This document shows, in pieces, positions 44,490-54,220 of a DNA stretch of 64,000 nt. This stretch comes from Rheinheimera sp. EpRS3. GTDB lineage: Bacteria > Pseudomonadota > Gammaproteobacteria > Enterobacterales > Alteromonadaceae. A model generated the notes under the pieces. It made no database searches, was not told the origin of the DNA, and saw only the letters and a program-made list of their open reading frames with translations. The position numbers and the translations under genes are program-made. Every line of letters starts with the position of its first letter. The first letter of the stretch is position 1. The DNA lies in the NCBI RefSeq assembly GCF_001513785.1, contig NZ_LNQS01000007.1, positions 124,001 to 188,000 of the forward strand, in the 5' to 3' direction.

Positions 44490-44575
44490 CAAACCGTTAA
44501 GGAGTGAGGCTGTTAAGTGAAACTTCAGCATAGCAGGCTACACTCAGCCTGAACTTCTGACAGGAGCAACAAGCT

Positions 44576-45139
44576 ATGTGGAAATATATTACAGCGGCAG
44601 TATTAGGCTCGGTACTTATGTTGCAAGGCTGCGCCGGTGGCGTAAATGCCAGTGCAACAGAGCAAAAAAATGCCATAACCCAGATGCGCAGCGACGTGCT
44701 TACCGAGTTATACCGGCAAAAGGCCAGTGCCAGAGCTGAATTACAAAGTGCACCCGGCTATGCCACCTTCAGTAACGCCAATATCAATGTCATTCTGGCC
44801 AGTTTTGGTGGTGGTTATGGTGTAGTGCGTGATAACCGCAGCGGCACTGACACTTATATGAAAATGGGTGAAGTCGGTGTGGGTTTAGGTGCCGGAGTAA
44901 AAGATTTTCGCTTAGTAATGGTGTTTCATACTGCTGAGGCGATGCAACGCTTTATTGAACAGGGCTGGGCTTTTGGTGCTCAGGCTGATGCTGCAGCAAA
45001 AGCCGGTGATAAAGGCGGTGCTGTAGGAACTGAGGCCAGTGTTGATGATGTCACTATTTATCAATTTACTGAAGCAGGTTTAGCCTTGCAGGCAACATTA
45101 AAAGGCACCAAGTTCTGGGTTGATAAAGACCTTAACTAA
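44576..45139 (+). CDS. SYLF (YSC84-like) domain lipoprotein
   Basis: A 187-residue lipoprotein with lipobox LQGC and lipidated Cys 19. The rest is a SYLF/YSC84 domain, with ASARAELQSAPGYATFSNAN, FGGGYGVVRDNRSG and TYMKMGEVGVGLGAG. SYLF domains bind lipids; bacterial lipoprotein members have no firm function. A CAGGAG ribosome site precedes the ATG. It is followed by a strong shared terminator with the convergent alaA. Confidence 0.9.
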   Translation: MWKYITAAVLGSVLMLQGCAGGVNASATEQKNAITQMRSDVLTELYRQKASARAELQSAPGYATFSNANINVILASFGGGYGVVRDNRSGTDTYMKMGEVGVGLGAGVKDFRLVMVFHTAEAMQRFIEQGWAFGAQADAAAKAGDKGGAVGTEASVDDVTIYQFTEAGLALQATLKGTKFWVDKDLN

Positions 45140-45148
45140 TCAGATCAA

Positions 45149-45176
45149 CAAGGCAGCTTGCGCTGCCTTTGTTATT
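45149..45176. terminator. Bidirectional terminator between the SYLF gene and alaA
   Basis: AAGGCAGC (45150-45157) pairs with GCTGCCTT (45162-45169) around TTGC, with T-rich DNA on the right and A-rich on the left, so it works for both convergent genes. Confidence 0.85.
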
Positions 45177-45177
45177 G

Positions 45178-46392
45178 TTACTGGCTGTAGCCTGGTAAGA
45201 ACTGCGCCAGTTTGCCAATGGCGGCTTCCAGTTGCTCTTTATGCGGCAAAAACACAATGCGAAAGTGATCCGGCTCTGGCCAGTTAAAGGCTCTGCCATG
45301 CACCAGCAACACTTTATGCTGGCGTAAAAAATCCAGCACAAATAACTCGTCGTCTTTAATACGAAATTTTTTACGGTCAATTCTCGGGAATAAATACATT
45401 GCGCCTTTGGGCCGCACGCAGCTGATACCGTCAATTTGTGTTACCAGCTTATGTGCCAGATCCATCTGTTCATATAAACGGCCGCCAGGCACTACCAACT
45501 GATTAATACTCTGGTATCCACCAAGGGCAGTTTGCACAGCATGCTGGCAGGGCACGTTGGCACATAACCGCATTGACGCCAGAATGTTCAGCCCCTCAAT
45601 ATAATAGCGGGCTAAATGTTTGGCGCCGGAGATAAACAGCCAGCCTACACGAAAACCGGCAATACGGTAATTTTTAGATAAACCGCCAAAGGTCAGCATA
45701 ACCAAGTCGTCGGCCAGCGACGCCGTACTGACATGCTCTGTGCCGTCGTAAAGCACTTTATCGTATATTTCGTCGCTAAGTACTACCAGCCGGTGCTCGC
45801 GGGCTATTTTTAGCAGCTCCAGCAAAAAGGCTTTGTCGTACACTGCGCCGGTTGGGTTGTTCGGGTTGATCAGTACGATGGCCTTGGTTTTTTTACTGAT
45901 TTTTTCTTTAATATCGGCCAGATCAGGATACCAGTCTTGCTGCTCGTCACAGCGGTAATGCAGTGCGTTGCCACCAGCCAGGTTAACTGCGGCGGTCCAC
46001 AACGGATAATCGGGCGAGGGCACCAGCACTTCATCACCGTTATTCAGCAATGCCTGCAGCGACATTAAAATCAGCTCGGACACGCCATTGCCAATATAAA
46101 CATCATCGGCATCTGCACCCAGAATGCCGCGCTGCTGATAATACTGTGCTACCGCCACCCGGGCAGGGTAAATGCCTTGCGAATCAGAATAGCCCTGTGC
46201 TGTGGGCAGGTTATGAATAACATGCTTGAGAATTTCGTCAGGTGCTTCAAAACCAAAAGGCGCAGGGTTACCTATGTTGAGTTTGAGGATGCGGTGGCCT
46301 TCCTCTTCCATGCGTTTGGCTTCCTGTGCGATAGGGCCACGGATATCGTAACAGACTCCGTCTAACTTTGATGAGCGCTCAATAGGTTTCAT
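45178..46392 (-). CDS. alaA: PLP-dependent alanine aminotransferase AlaA
   Basis: A 404-residue class I aminotransferase that makes alanine from pyruvate and glutamate in the cytoplasm. It closely follows E. coli AlaA (YfbQ): IERSSKLDGVCYDIRGPI at the start, then LNIGNPAPFGFEAPDEIL, VLINPNNPTGAVY, LSDEIYDKVLYDG and the PLP lysine in FGGLSKNYRIAGFRVGW. The C-terminal RIVFLPHKEQL is also typical. It is a single gene with its own terminator. The 244-base gap 46393-46636 upstream carries promoters for it and for bax; I saw no other gene there. Confidence 0.95.
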   Translation of the reverse strand: MKPIERSSKLDGVCYDIRGPIAQEAKRMEEEGHRILKLNIGNPAPFGFEAPDEILKHVIHNLPTAQGYSDSQGIYPARVAVAQYYQQRGILGADADDVYIGNGVSELILMSLQALLNNGDEVLVPSPDYPLWTAAVNLAGGNALHYRCDEQQDWYPDLADIKEKISKKTKAIVLINPNNPTGAVYDKAFLLELLKIAREHRLVVLSDEIYDKVLYDGTEHVSTASLADDLVMLTFGGLSKNYRIAGFRVGWLFISGAKHLARYYIEGLNILASMRLCANVPCQHAVQTALGGYQSINQLVVPGGRLYEQMDLAHKLVTQIDGISCVRPKGAMYLFPRIDRKKFRIKDDELFVLDFLRQHKVLLVHGRAFNWPEPDHFRIVFLPHKEQLEAAIGKLAQFLPGYSQ

Positions 46393-46636
46393 AACAACGA
46401 CCTTAATGTCTCCGTTTTATCCGTCCAGACAGCTAAATTGCTGTGGAACACTGTTTTCACATAACTATCGCCACTTTGCAATGGCTACAGCGGCGTTTAC
46501 AGAAAAAAATTAACCGCTTTAAGTTTTTAATCGTATAAAGAGCGCCGTGCAGGTAAAATGTCGCCGTCTTGTTGTAGCAAACCGGTTACTGCCATAGCAA
46601 AGGTGCTATGCAGGAAGAGTAACCTACAGGTGATAG

Positions 46637-47500
46637 ATGTTATTGAAAAAAATCATTATTTCAGCTTTCTGGCTGTTGGTTTTTGTGGCCGTTTTAAGCC
46701 CTTTTACTGAGCTTGAACCGGTAAAACAGCTGGATTCACTGGAAGAGTGGCAAAAGCCCAGTCGTATTACGGCACTAAACCGGGCTGATCAGGAAAAAGT
46801 GCTGCAGCGTCTGGCTTACACCCAGCCATTACCTGCCTTTAAAGGCCTGCCGGATTTTAATCTGATTAATGACACTACTGAGAAAAAGCGCAGCTTTTTT
46901 AATTATTTACGTCCCTATGTTAAACGTGAAAATGCCCGTTTACGTGCGCTACGCCAGCAATTACTGGAGATTCAGGATAAAAAGCAAAAACATATGCGAA
47001 TGTCTGTAGAAGAATATGCTTTTTTATACAGCCTGTATGATGAGTTTAGAATGGAAGTCGCAGAAACGGATGAAAATATGCTCGAGGAGTTACTAAGGCG
47101 GGTAGATGTGATCCCCGAAAGCCTGGTATTAATGCAGGCGGCAAACGAGTCAGCTTGGGGCACCAGCCGTTTTGCTGTAGAAGGCTATAACTTTTTTGGC
47201 CAATGGTGTTTTCGCGAAGGCTGTGGCCTGATACCACAATCACGGCTGGAAGGGCAAACCCACGAAGTGGCCAGGTTTGACAGCCCGGCAGCCAGTATTA
47301 ATAGCTATTTTTATAACTTAAATGCTTTTCATACCTACGAGCCATTACGCGCTATCCGGGCCCGTTTGCGCCAGGAAGGTAAACCGGTGCGTGGTGAAAC
47401 CCTTGCCGCCGGCCTTGGCGCATACTCAGAGCGCGGAGAAGAATATATTGCTGAAATCAGCGGCATGATCCGCTTTAACCGCAAACTACTGGAAGAATAA
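46637..47500 (+). CDS. bax: Bax-like glucosaminidase-domain protein
   Basis: A 287-residue inner-membrane-anchored protein with one N-terminal membrane segment (residues 5-22). It has a C-terminal glucosaminidase (GH73-like) domain that would cut peptidoglycan in the periplasm. Features are VIPESLVLMQAANESAWGTS with the catalytic Glu in NES, YNFFGQWCF, GCGLIPQSR, ARFDSPAASINSYFYNLN and AAGLGAYSERGEEYI. This agrees with E. coli Bax. The next gene starts 1 base after its stop. Confidence 0.92.
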   Translation: MLLKKIIISAFWLLVFVAVLSPFTELEPVKQLDSLEEWQKPSRITALNRADQEKVLQRLAYTQPLPAFKGLPDFNLINDTTEKKRSFFNYLRPYVKRENARLRALRQQLLEIQDKKQKHMRMSVEEYAFLYSLYDEFRMEVAETDENMLEELLRRVDVIPESLVLMQAANESAWGTSRFAVEGYNFFGQWCFREGCGLIPQSRLEGQTHEVARFDSPAASINSYFYNLNAFHTYEPLRAIRARLRQEGKPVRGETLAAGLGAYSERGEEYIAEISGMIRFNRKLLEE

Positions 47501-47501
47501 T

Positions 47502-48146
47502 ATGCGTAACCTGATGCCTTTGTTGTTGGTGTTTTGTGCCCCGGCATCTGCCGACTTATTGCTAAGCTACAACGGCTTTTACAACCGGATGAAAAAGCTG
47601 CAACAGCCTGAATATAGCGACATTACGCTGGCATTTGCCCTGACAGGCGAGCGCAGCGGCCAGGCATGTAAATACTACAGCCTGGGCCTGAAAAGCGACT
47701 TGCATGATATAAAGCTGGATATTGCCGGTAATGGTGAAATCAGTTTGCCGTATGATGAAGCGTTAAAAGACAGTAATGCCATACTTGAAGTGTTACAGGC
47801 CGATAACGCTGAACCTTGCCAGGTGCAGTTTCGTTTGCGTTCACGTATGCGGCTGGCAAATGACTTAACTTTGCCGCAACTACAGCACTATCGTAGCCAG
47901 TTTGATGTGTTGCTGGATGATATGGCCGGATTAAGCAAATACTGGTTACCGGAAGTTAGTGGCGTGATTGTTGAATTTGCTGATGACGTGGTAATGCCGC
48001 AGTTAGATGATGCTACTGCTGCAGTAACCCGCTGTCAGGCTAAGCGTTGCCTTATTGATTTTAGCCGCGGCTTGCCGTCAGATAGCCGCTGGCAGTTTAG
48101 CCAGCGGCCCAGTTATTTGTTACCGCTGATTGATAACAATCGATAG
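47502..48146 (+). CDS. DUF2987 family periplasmic protein
   Basis: A 214-residue protein with a signal peptide (cleavage near residue 17 after ASA) and a domain I recognise as DUF2987, seen in Alteromonadales and Vibrio. Blocks are LSYNGFYNRMKKLQ, CKYYSLGLKSD, EISLPYDEALKDSNAI and SRMRLANDLTLPQLQ. Several Cys residues may form disulfides. It is coupled to bax, so a cell-envelope role is plausible, but the function is unknown. Confidence 0.85.
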   Translation: MRNLMPLLLVFCAPASADLLLSYNGFYNRMKKLQQPEYSDITLAFALTGERSGQACKYYSLGLKSDLHDIKLDIAGNGEISLPYDEALKDSNAILEVLQADNAEPCQVQFRLRSRMRLANDLTLPQLQHYRSQFDVLLDDMAGLSKYWLPEVSGVIVEFADDVVMPQLDDATAAVTRCQAKRCLIDFSRGLPSDSRWQFSQRPSYLLPLIDNNR

Positions 48147-48189
48147 CCGTAATATTGAACTGCGTTGGGTTAACCCTGGCTGTGCAGGG

Positions 48190-49116
48190 TTAGCTTAAGG
48201 CGATAACCTGAACACTGTTGTCAGTGTGCGTCTCGTCTTCGTCCTCATTAACCAGCCCGACAGGAATGGTCGGTATACTGGGTTTATCAAAAGCAGTATC
48301 ACGTTCTGGTAATTCAGTATCTTTGCTCAGGCCGGCAAAATCGAACAGGTTTTTGTCAACCATATGTGAGGGTACTATGTTCTGCATGGCCTGAAACATG
48401 GTTTCAATTCGCCCCGGAAAGCGTTTGTCCCAGTCTTGCAGCATTTCTTTCACCACCTGACGCTGCAAGCCATCCTGAGAGCCACACAAATTACACGGGA
48501 TAATCGGAAACTGGCGCGCTACTGAGTATTTTTCAATGTCTTTTTCTTTGCAGTATGCCAGCGGCCGGATCACAATATGTTCGCCATTATCGCTAACCAG
48601 CTTAGCTGGCATAGACTTCATCTTGCCGCCATAAAACATATTTAAAAACAGCGTTTCGAGCATGTCATCACGGTGGTGGCCCAGTGCTATTTTGGTCGCA
48701 CCCAGTTCTTTGGCGGTACGGTACAAAATGCCGCGGCGCAGGCGGGAGCACAGCGAGCAGGTGGTTTTACCCTCAGGGATTTTGTCTTTAACAATAGAGT
48801 AGGTATCTTCAGTGACTATTTTATAGTCAACACCGATGCCGCTCAGATATGCCGGTAACACATCTGCCGGAAAGCCTGGCTGCTTTTGATCCAGATTAAC
48901 CGCAACCACAGAGAAGTTGATTGGGGCAGATTGCTGCAGGTTAAGTAAAATATCCAGCATAGTGTACGAATCTTTGCCGCCGGACAAACACACCATGATT
49001 TTGTCGCCTTCTTCAATCATATTGAAATCAGCGATGGCCTGACCAACACCACGACGCAGGCGTTTATGCAGTTTATTCAGATTATATTGAGCTTTAGCTT
49101 GCGCTGCGTGAGTCAT
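48190..49116 (-). CDS. ttcA: tRNA 2-thiocytidine(32) synthetase TtcA
   Basis: A 308-residue enzyme that replaces the oxygen of cytidine 32 in some tRNAs with sulfur, using ATP and an iron-sulfur cluster. The PP-loop SGGKDS is at residues 45-50. The cluster cysteines are in CSLC and in [28 protein letters not shown] and [15 protein letters not shown] are further signatures. MTHAAQ at 49116 is preferred over a start 21 bases upstream that adds an unusual hydrophobic leader. Its promoter overlaps the hairpin just upstream. Confidence 0.96.
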   Translation of the reverse strand: MTHAAQAKAQYNLNKLHKRLRRGVGQAIADFNMIEEGDKIMVCLSGGKDSYTMLDILLNLQQSAPINFSVVAVNLDQKQPGFPADVLPAYLSGIGVDYKIVTEDTYSIVKDKIPEGKTTCSLCSRLRRGILYRTAKELGATKIALGHHRDDMLETLFLNMFYGGKMKSMPAKLVSDNGEHIVIRPLAYCKEKDIEKYSVARQFPIIPCNLCGSQDGLQRQVVKEMLQDWDKRFPGRIETMFQAMQNIVPSHMVDKNLFDFAGLSKDTELPERDTAFDKPSIPTIPVGLVNEDEDETHTDNSVQVIALS

Positions 49117-49140
49117 AAACACTACTACCAGAAACAAAAA

Positions 49141-49176
49141 TGGCGCACATTATAGCCAAAGGTGCGCCAATACCAA
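49141..49176 (-). promoter_or_regulatory. uspE terminator hairpin overlapping a ttcA promoter
   Basis: Read leftward, TGGCGCAC and GTGCGCCA (49162-49169 and 49141-49148) form an 8-base-pair stem followed by TTTTTGTTT, a terminator for uspE. The same stretch reads TTGGTA (49171-49176), 16 bases, TATAAT (49149-49154), a good promoter for ttcA with its -10 box in the hairpin loop. Confidence 0.6.
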
Positions 49177-49197
49177 AGCTGTGCTGCAGGATAAAAC

Positions 49198-50130
49198 TCA
49201 GTCTTTCTGCAACGGGCAAACAAAGTTGGCCGGTTTTACCGCCAGTACGTCACAATCCAGCCGATCTATAACGTGCTCTGCAGTGTTGCCAATAATGGCA
49301 GCCGACAGGCCGGTGCGGCCAATAGTACCAATAACCACCATTTCGGCATCCAGTTTAGTGGCTATTTGCGGTAATACATCTTCAGGCATACCTTCCAGCA
49401 CATGACAGTGCTGGCTGTCGATATCAAACTGTTTGGCCAGGGCGGCTACTGCATCAGCATGATGGTGTTTCATCGTGCTGTTATATTCCTGCGGATTAAA
49501 CTCGGGAATTTCTATCGCGATATTTACCGGTGTACCCGGAAAGGCATTAACCAGATGGGTGCTGGCATCAAGCATTGTTGCCATTTGCATTGCTTTGGCG
49601 ATTACCCGCTGATTTAGTGATAAATGATGTTCCTGCTCACTGCCGGCATTTACCGCCGCAATAATATTACCGCCTTGCGGCCAGTCATGATCTTTAACCA
49701 TCAGCACCGGGCAGGGGCATTTACGCAGTACATGCCAGTCGGTGGGGGTGAAAATCATCGATTTAAGTACGTCATGATCATGGGTGCCTTTAATCACCAG
49801 ATCGTAGTTATCTTCCAGTACCGCATGCACAATGGCTTCAAAAGGGCGGCTGTGCCACACCACTTTAATAACGATATTTAATCCGGCAGCACGATGACGC
49901 TCTGTCAGTTCACTGATCCACAGCTCGCGATCTTTAATAACTGCCTGGCGCATAGACTCGCGCTCTTCGCCGGATAGCATAGTGGTCATTTCGTAGGAAA
50001 AGTCGTACACCGATAAAAAGGCGGTAAGTTTGCCACCCTGTAACCGGGTTAGCTCTATGGCCCGGTTAAGGGCTTTCTGTTGTTCTACACTGGGGTCCAG
50101 TACAACCAACACATTATTGTAAGCTGACAT
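49198..50130 (-). CDS. uspE: Universal stress protein E
   Basis: A 310-residue tandem universal stress protein (two Usp domains, about 1-150 and 155-310). The first domain starts YNNVLVVLDPSVEQQKAL and has VIKGTHDHDVLKSMIFTPTDW. The second has the ATP-type motif in VVIGTIGRTGLSAAIIGNTAEHVI, in blocks. E. coli UspE has the same layout and the same neighbour, fnr. The start MSAYNN at 50130 is preceded by GGAG; 4 further upstream residues are possible but unlikely. It supports survival and motility-adhesion switching in E. coli. Confidence 0.95.
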   Translation of the reverse strand: MSAYNNVLVVLDPSVEQQKALNRAIELTRLQGGKLTAFLSVYDFSYEMTTMLSGEERESMRQAVIKDRELWISELTERHRAAGLNIVIKVVWHSRPFEAIVHAVLEDNYDLVIKGTHDHDVLKSMIFTPTDWHVLRKCPCPVLMVKDHDWPQGGNIIAAVNAGSEQEHHLSLNQRVIAKAMQMATMLDASTHLVNAFPGTPVNIAIEIPEFNPQEYNSTMKHHHADAVAALAKQFDIDSQHCHVLEGMPEDVLPQIATKLDAEMVVIGTIGRTGLSAAIIGNTAEHVIDRLDCDVLAVKPANFVCPLQKD

Positions 50131-50188
50131 AAACTGCTCCACTTTGCGACTTCGCCTTTAAGTGTAGTCAAATTAGCACTGTTTGCCT

Positions 50189-50220
50189 GCGTTTAACTTG
50201 CGCCAGCGCAAGTTAAACGC
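50189..50220. repeat. Perfect 15-base inverted repeat between fnr and uspE
   Basis: GCGTTTAACTTGCGC (50189-50203) is followed after CA by its exact reverse complement (50206-50220). No T tract follows leftward. It sits 8 bases after the fnr stop and about 60 bases before uspE, so it could end or stabilise the fnr message or control uspE. Confidence 0.75.
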
Positions 50221-50228
50221 GGTGTATT

Positions 50229-50942
50229 TCAGCAATGCGCTGTAAGGGCGGCCAGTTTGGATAAGGCGGGTTGGTCTTTAATACTAATCAGTTTACCGTC
50301 TACCTGAATTAACTGCTCTTTATCCAGTTTGCTCAGTAAGCGGCTAATGGTTTCTACTGTCAGCCCCAGATAATTGCCAATATCGCTGCGTGTCATGGTT
50401 AAACGAAACTCATTGGCTGAAAAACCACGGCTGGCATAACGCTGGCCCAGCTGAGATAAAAAGGTGGCTAGTTTTTGCTCAGCGGTTTTGCGGTTTAACA
50501 ACAGCATCATTTGCTGATCAGCCTGAATATCTTCACTCATCAGGCGCATTATTTGCTGGCGTAAGCGAGGCAATTGATCGAGTAAGGTTTCCAGGTTTGG
50601 CAGTGGAATTTCGCATACCATCGCGGTTTCCAGTGTTTCCGCATAGCTGGGGTGCAGCTGTTTACTTAAACCGTCAAAGCCTACAATATCGCCGGGCAGA
50701 TGAAAACCGGTAATTTGCTGCTCGCCCTGATCGGTCAGGGTAAAGGTTTTAAACGAACCGGTACGAATGGCATACAGGCATTTTTGTGCCTGGCCGGCTT
50801 CAAACAGCATATCTCCTTTATGCATCGGTTTTTTACGCTGAATAATGTCATCCAGCCGGGTTAGCTCGTTTTCGTTCAAACTAAAGGGTAAACATAGCTG
50901 GCTGAAACCACAGTCCTGACAGTTAATAGCAGAGCGTTGCAT
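50229..50942 (-). CDS. fnr: Anaerobic regulator FNR (EtrA)
   Basis: A 237-residue CRP/FNR transcription factor that senses oxygen through a [4Fe-4S] cluster. The cluster cysteines are seen at 8, 11 and 17 ([10 protein letters not shown]) plus the central one in AMVCEIPL. The sensory beta-roll has [19 protein letters not shown] and [13 protein letters not shown]. The helix-turn-helix [20 protein letters not shown] matches FNR DNA recognition (ETxSR), read as [11 protein letters not shown] and LTVETISRL. It controls genes for low-oxygen growth, typically including the cbb3 oxidase downstream in the map. Its N-terminus is shorter than in E. coli. Confidence 0.96.
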   Translation of the reverse strand: MQRSAINCQDCGFSQLCLPFSLNENELTRLDDIIQRKKPMHKGDMLFEAGQAQKCLYAIRTGSFKTFTLTDQGEQQITGFHLPGDIVGFDGLSKQLHPSYAETLETAMVCEIPLPNLETLLDQLPRLRQQIMRLMSEDIQADQQMMLLLNRKTAEQKLATFLSQLGQRYASRGFSANEFRLTMTRSDIGNYLGLTVETISRLLSKLDKEQLIQVDGKLISIKDQPALSKLAALTAHC

Positions 50943-50979
50943 AGCGGTATCCTTGCCTTTTATAGATAATAGTAACAGC

Positions 50980-51654
50980 TTAAAAAACCATACGTTTTAT
51001 AGCAAGCCATATCGTATAGCTGCCGTAAATAGCCAGCATGGCCGCAGCGGTATATCGCACAGCCGTGTGGCTTTTCAACTTGCTCATTAGTTGTGCGGCG
51101 CTGCCGGTTAATAAGATGGCCGGCAAAGTGCCCAGGCCAAATGCCAGCATCAATGCTGCACCGGCAGAAGCACTGCCACTGGCCAGGCTCCAGCCTAAGG
51201 CACTGTACACCAGACCGCAAGGCAATGCGCCCCAGCACAGGCCATAAGCATAGGCTTTGGTTAATGAGTCTAGTGGCAAAAAGCGGCGCGACACCGGCTG
51301 TACATACTGCCATAGAGTCTGGCCGGCTTTTTCCAGCAGCAGTAAACCAAACCATAACCGGCTGATATACAACGCCATCATAATCAGTAAAATACCGGCT
51401 ACTAAGCGCAGCCAAAGCATTGAAGCACCAGCCAGCTGCATCGCACTGACTCCGGCATAGCCGACAATAGCGCCAAACACCGCATAGGTTGTTAGCCGGC
51501 CCGCGCTTAATGTCAGTTGCAGAAATAATTTTTTAGTCGAGCTTTGTGCCGGCATCGCCAGTTGCAAGGCACCAACAATGCCACCGCACATTACCAGGCA
51601 ATGGCCGCTACCCAAAAAGCCTATTAATAATGCGGCAAGCAGATCGTTGCTCAT
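50980..51654 (-). CDS. SafE/TauE-family membrane protein of the cco cluster
   Basis: A 224-residue integral membrane protein with about six helices. It belongs to the heavy-metal or urease-accessory UreH-like group of the sulfite exporter TauE/SafE family. Features are [21 protein letters not shown] (split) with CxxxCGG, and the second motif [21 protein letters not shown] (split). Members beside cco genes are thought to help copper supply to the oxidase; this is inferred from context. The ATG overlaps the ccoS stop (ATGA). Confidence 0.9.
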   Translation of the reverse strand: MSNDLLAALLIGFLGSGHCLVMCGGIVGALQLAMPAQSSTKKLFLQLTLSAGRLTTYAVFGAIVGYAGVSAMQLAGASMLWLRLVAGILLIMMALYISRLWFGLLLLEKAGQTLWQYVQPVSRRFLPLDSLTKAYAYGLCWGALPCGLVYSALGWSLASGSASAGAALMLAFGLGTLPAILLTGSAAQLMSKLKSHTAVRYTAAAMLAIYGSYTIWLAIKRMVF

Positions 51655-51830
51655 GGGGCAGGAGGGTCTTGTTTATCTTTATTGGCGGCTGTTTTTTCAT
51701 CAAACAGTATGCTGAAACCTTCTTTATCCAGATCCTCAAACTGTTTGCTGCGAACTGCCCAGAAAAACACTGCCAGGCCAATCAATACAAACAAAATAGC
51801 AATCGGGATTAGTACATAAATAACACTCAT
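51651..51830 (-). CDS. ccoS: cbb3 oxidase maturation protein CcoS
   Basis: A 59-residue membrane protein. My translation starts MSVIYVLIPIAILFVLIGLA, continues with FFWAVRSKQFEDLDKEG and ends DPPAP. The N-terminal helix, the FWAVxxGQFDDLD-type motif and the size identify CcoS, which is needed to insert cofactors into the CcoN subunit. Its ATG overlaps the ccoI stop (TAATG) and its stop overlaps the ATG of the SafE-family gene, so the three are coupled. Confidence 0.95.
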   Translation of the reverse strand: MSVIYVLIPIAILFVLIGLAVFFWAVRSKQFEDLDKEGFSILFDEKTAANKDKQDPPAP

Positions 51831-54208
51831 TATTTAAGCAGCCTTAATGAATTTGATACCACCAGCAACGAGCTGAACGACATGCCAATAACAGCGATGT
51901 AAGGTGAAACAAAACCGGCAACCGCCAGTGGAATAATGATCAGGTTGTAGCCAACTGACCAGGCCAGATTCTGCCTGATGCCACGTTGTGCTGCTTTGCT
52001 GCCCTGCAACAGTGCAGCAATTAAGCCAATGTCATGTTGTAACAATACCACATCAGCCTGATTTTTTGATAAGTCTGTCCCCGATTGCATCGCCACTGAT
52101 ACATGTGCAGCATGGAAGCTTGGGCTGTCATTTATGCCATCACCGAGCATTAATACTTTATGCCCGGCGCTAACCAAGGCTGTTATTTCAGCTACTTTTT
52201 GCTCGGGAGAGCAGCCTTTGACCATCTGCTCAAAACCAAGTTGTTGCCGCAGTATGTCTGCCTGTTCTGAACTGTCGCCGGTCAGCATCAGCAGCTTGTA
52301 ACCTTGTTGTTGCAACTGACTTATCAGTGCCGGCACTTCCTGGCGTACAGCATCATGCAGGCTAACTGCGGCAATAAGCTGGTTATCAGCACTTAGATAT
52401 ACCATGGCATTAGCCTGAGGGGCTACAGCACAAAAGGCTGCACTACCTACTTTTATGGTTACTGTATTAACTTGTGCGCTGATGCCGCTGCCAACAACAA
52501 TATTAACCTGTTCAAGCGGTAGTTTATTTGTCAGCTTATCGGCAAAAGCGCGGCCTATAGGATGTTCGGAATATATTTCAAGGTTTGCTATCAGGTTCAG
52601 AGCCTGCGCTTCGCTGTAGTCGCGGTTAAACAGCATAATGTCTGATATCGAAAACCGCCCTTCGGTCAGGGTACCGGTTTTATCAAACACAATGTGGGTC
52701 AGCTCAGGCAGTACATCCAGCACCTGTGCATTTTTGATTAAGATGCCGCTACGGTTAAGCTTTGCCAATGCACAGGTAATGGCCGTAGGTGTAGCAAGGC
52801 TTAGCGCACAGGGGCAGGTTGCCACCAGTACTGATAGCGTTACCCAAAACGCGCGATCGGCATCAAGCCAGAAGTACCAAAGCACAAAAGTCGCGGCGGC
52901 AATAATAAGCAGGCGCTCAACAAAGTATTTTGCCAGCCGGTCAGTACGTTGCAATACTGCGGGCTTTTGGCTTAGCGTGCGCTGTTGCAACGCAATAATC
53001 TGCCCCAGCCGGGATGATGCTAAAGGTTGGCTGACATCCACCTTAAGCAAGCCGTCATGGTTAATACTGCCGGCCATTACCAGGCTGCCGATGTTTTTAC
53101 TTACCGGCGCATATTCACCGGTCAGCATTGATTCATCAGCTGAGCTTTGGCCGCTGATAATTTGGCCGTCTGCTGCTATGGTTTCGCCCGGCTTTATCAA
53201 AATGCAGTCACCGCTTTGCAATCTTCTGGCTGATACGGCTTGCTGTTCGCCGTCTTTTAACAGCGTAGCGGTTACCGGCATGATTTTCAGCAAGTTGCTG
53301 GTAGCATCGCGCGCGCGTGAACGGGCGCGGTATTCAAAAAACTTACCCAGCTGCAGCAAAAAGGTAAACATACAAACCGATTCAAAATACACTTCGCCGG
53401 TGTTAAATGCTGTGGCATAGGCGGAAGCAAAAAAGGTGTAGTAAATAGCCAGGCTAACCGGCACATCCATATTCATTTGCTGGGCTTTGATACTGCGCCA
53501 GGCGCTACTGACAAAAGGTAGGGCAGCATAAAGCACAACTGGCAGAGTTAGCAGCAGGCTTATCCAGCGCATATACCCCTGATGCGACGCGTCTATGCCG
53601 GTATATTCGCCAAAATACAGGGCTACGGCCAGCATCATTACCTGCATGGTCATAATGCCCGATACAGCCAGCCGTTTTAGGTAGCGGCTAAGTTCAAGCT
53701 TAAATACCTGCTCTTCCTGATCCGCAATAAAAGGGCTGGCCTGATAGCCAATACCGGCGAGGCTCTTCAAAATACCGCTAAGTGGTGTGGCATCAGCGCG
53801 CCACAGCAGATGGCAGCGCTGGGTGGTGGAATTGACATTAACCTGATGCACGGCCGGTAACTGGCGCAGCTGTTTTTCAATTAACCAGGCACAGGCGGCA
53901 CAGCTCATACCGCTTATTGACAGCTCCAGCTCAGTCAGCTCGCCTTGCCGGGTGCTGATATCTTCCAGCACCTGCGGCGCGTCAAAACTGCTAAGCTCAA
54001 CTGCAAGCTCTTTAGGTATAGCGTTAGCGCGGCTGGCAGGTTCAGTACGAAAGCGGTAGTAGTCGGCTAAATTGCTGCTAATGATAGTATCGGCGACCGC
54101 CAGGCAGCCGGCACAGCAAAAATGGCGCTGCTTAGCATCAAACTCAAGTTGAAATGAGGTGCCAGATGGCACAGGTTCATGGCAATGAAAGCAATAGACT
54201 GCACTCAC
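51830..54208 (-). CDS. ccoI: Copper-translocating P-type ATPase CcoI (FixI)
   Basis: A 792-residue P1B-type ATPase that exports copper across the inner membrane for cbb3 oxidase assembly. An N-terminal Cys-rich cap (CFHCHEPVP, CCAGCLAV) precedes an HMA domain with SGMSCAACAW. Eight membrane helices are expected. The metal site is TCPCALSLATPTA, the phosphorylation site DKTGTLTEG and the hinge GDGINDSPS. The order ccoH-ccoI-ccoS fits the standard cluster. The start has the usual Cys cap of this subfamily. Confidence 0.96.
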   Translation of the reverse strand: MSAVYCFHCHEPVPSGTSFQLEFDAKQRHFCCAGCLAVADTIISSNLADYYRFRTEPASRANAIPKELAVELSSFDAPQVLEDISTRQGELTELELSISGMSCAACAWLIEKQLRQLPAVHQVNVNSTTQRCHLLWRADATPLSGILKSLAGIGYQASPFIADQEEQVFKLELSRYLKRLAVSGIMTMQVMMLAVALYFGEYTGIDASHQGYMRWISLLLTLPVVLYAALPFVSSAWRSIKAQQMNMDVPVSLAIYYTFFASAYATAFNTGEVYFESVCMFTFLLQLGKFFEYRARSRARDATSNLLKIMPVTATLLKDGEQQAVSARRLQSGDCILIKPGETIAADGQIISGQSSADESMLTGEYAPVSKNIGSLVMAGSINHDGLLKVDVSQPLASSRLGQIIALQQRTLSQKPAVLQRTDRLAKYFVERLLIIAAATFVLWYFWLDADRAFWVTLSVLVATCPCALSLATPTAITCALAKLNRSGILIKNAQVLDVLPELTHIVFDKTGTLTEGRFSISDIMLFNRDYSEAQALNLIANLEIYSEHPIGRAFADKLTNKLPLEQVNIVVGSGISAQVNTVTIKVGSAAFCAVAPQANAMVYLSADNQLIAAVSLHDAVRQEVPALISQLQQQGYKLLMLTGDSSEQADILRQQLGFEQMVKGCSPEQKVAEITALVSAGHKVLMLGDGINDSPSFHAAHVSVAMQSGTDLSKNQADVVLLQHDIGLIAALLQGSKAAQRGIRQNLAWSVGYNLIIIPLAVAGFVSPYIAVIGMSFSSLLVVSNSLRLLK

Positions 54209-54220
54209 TTATTCGCCCTG

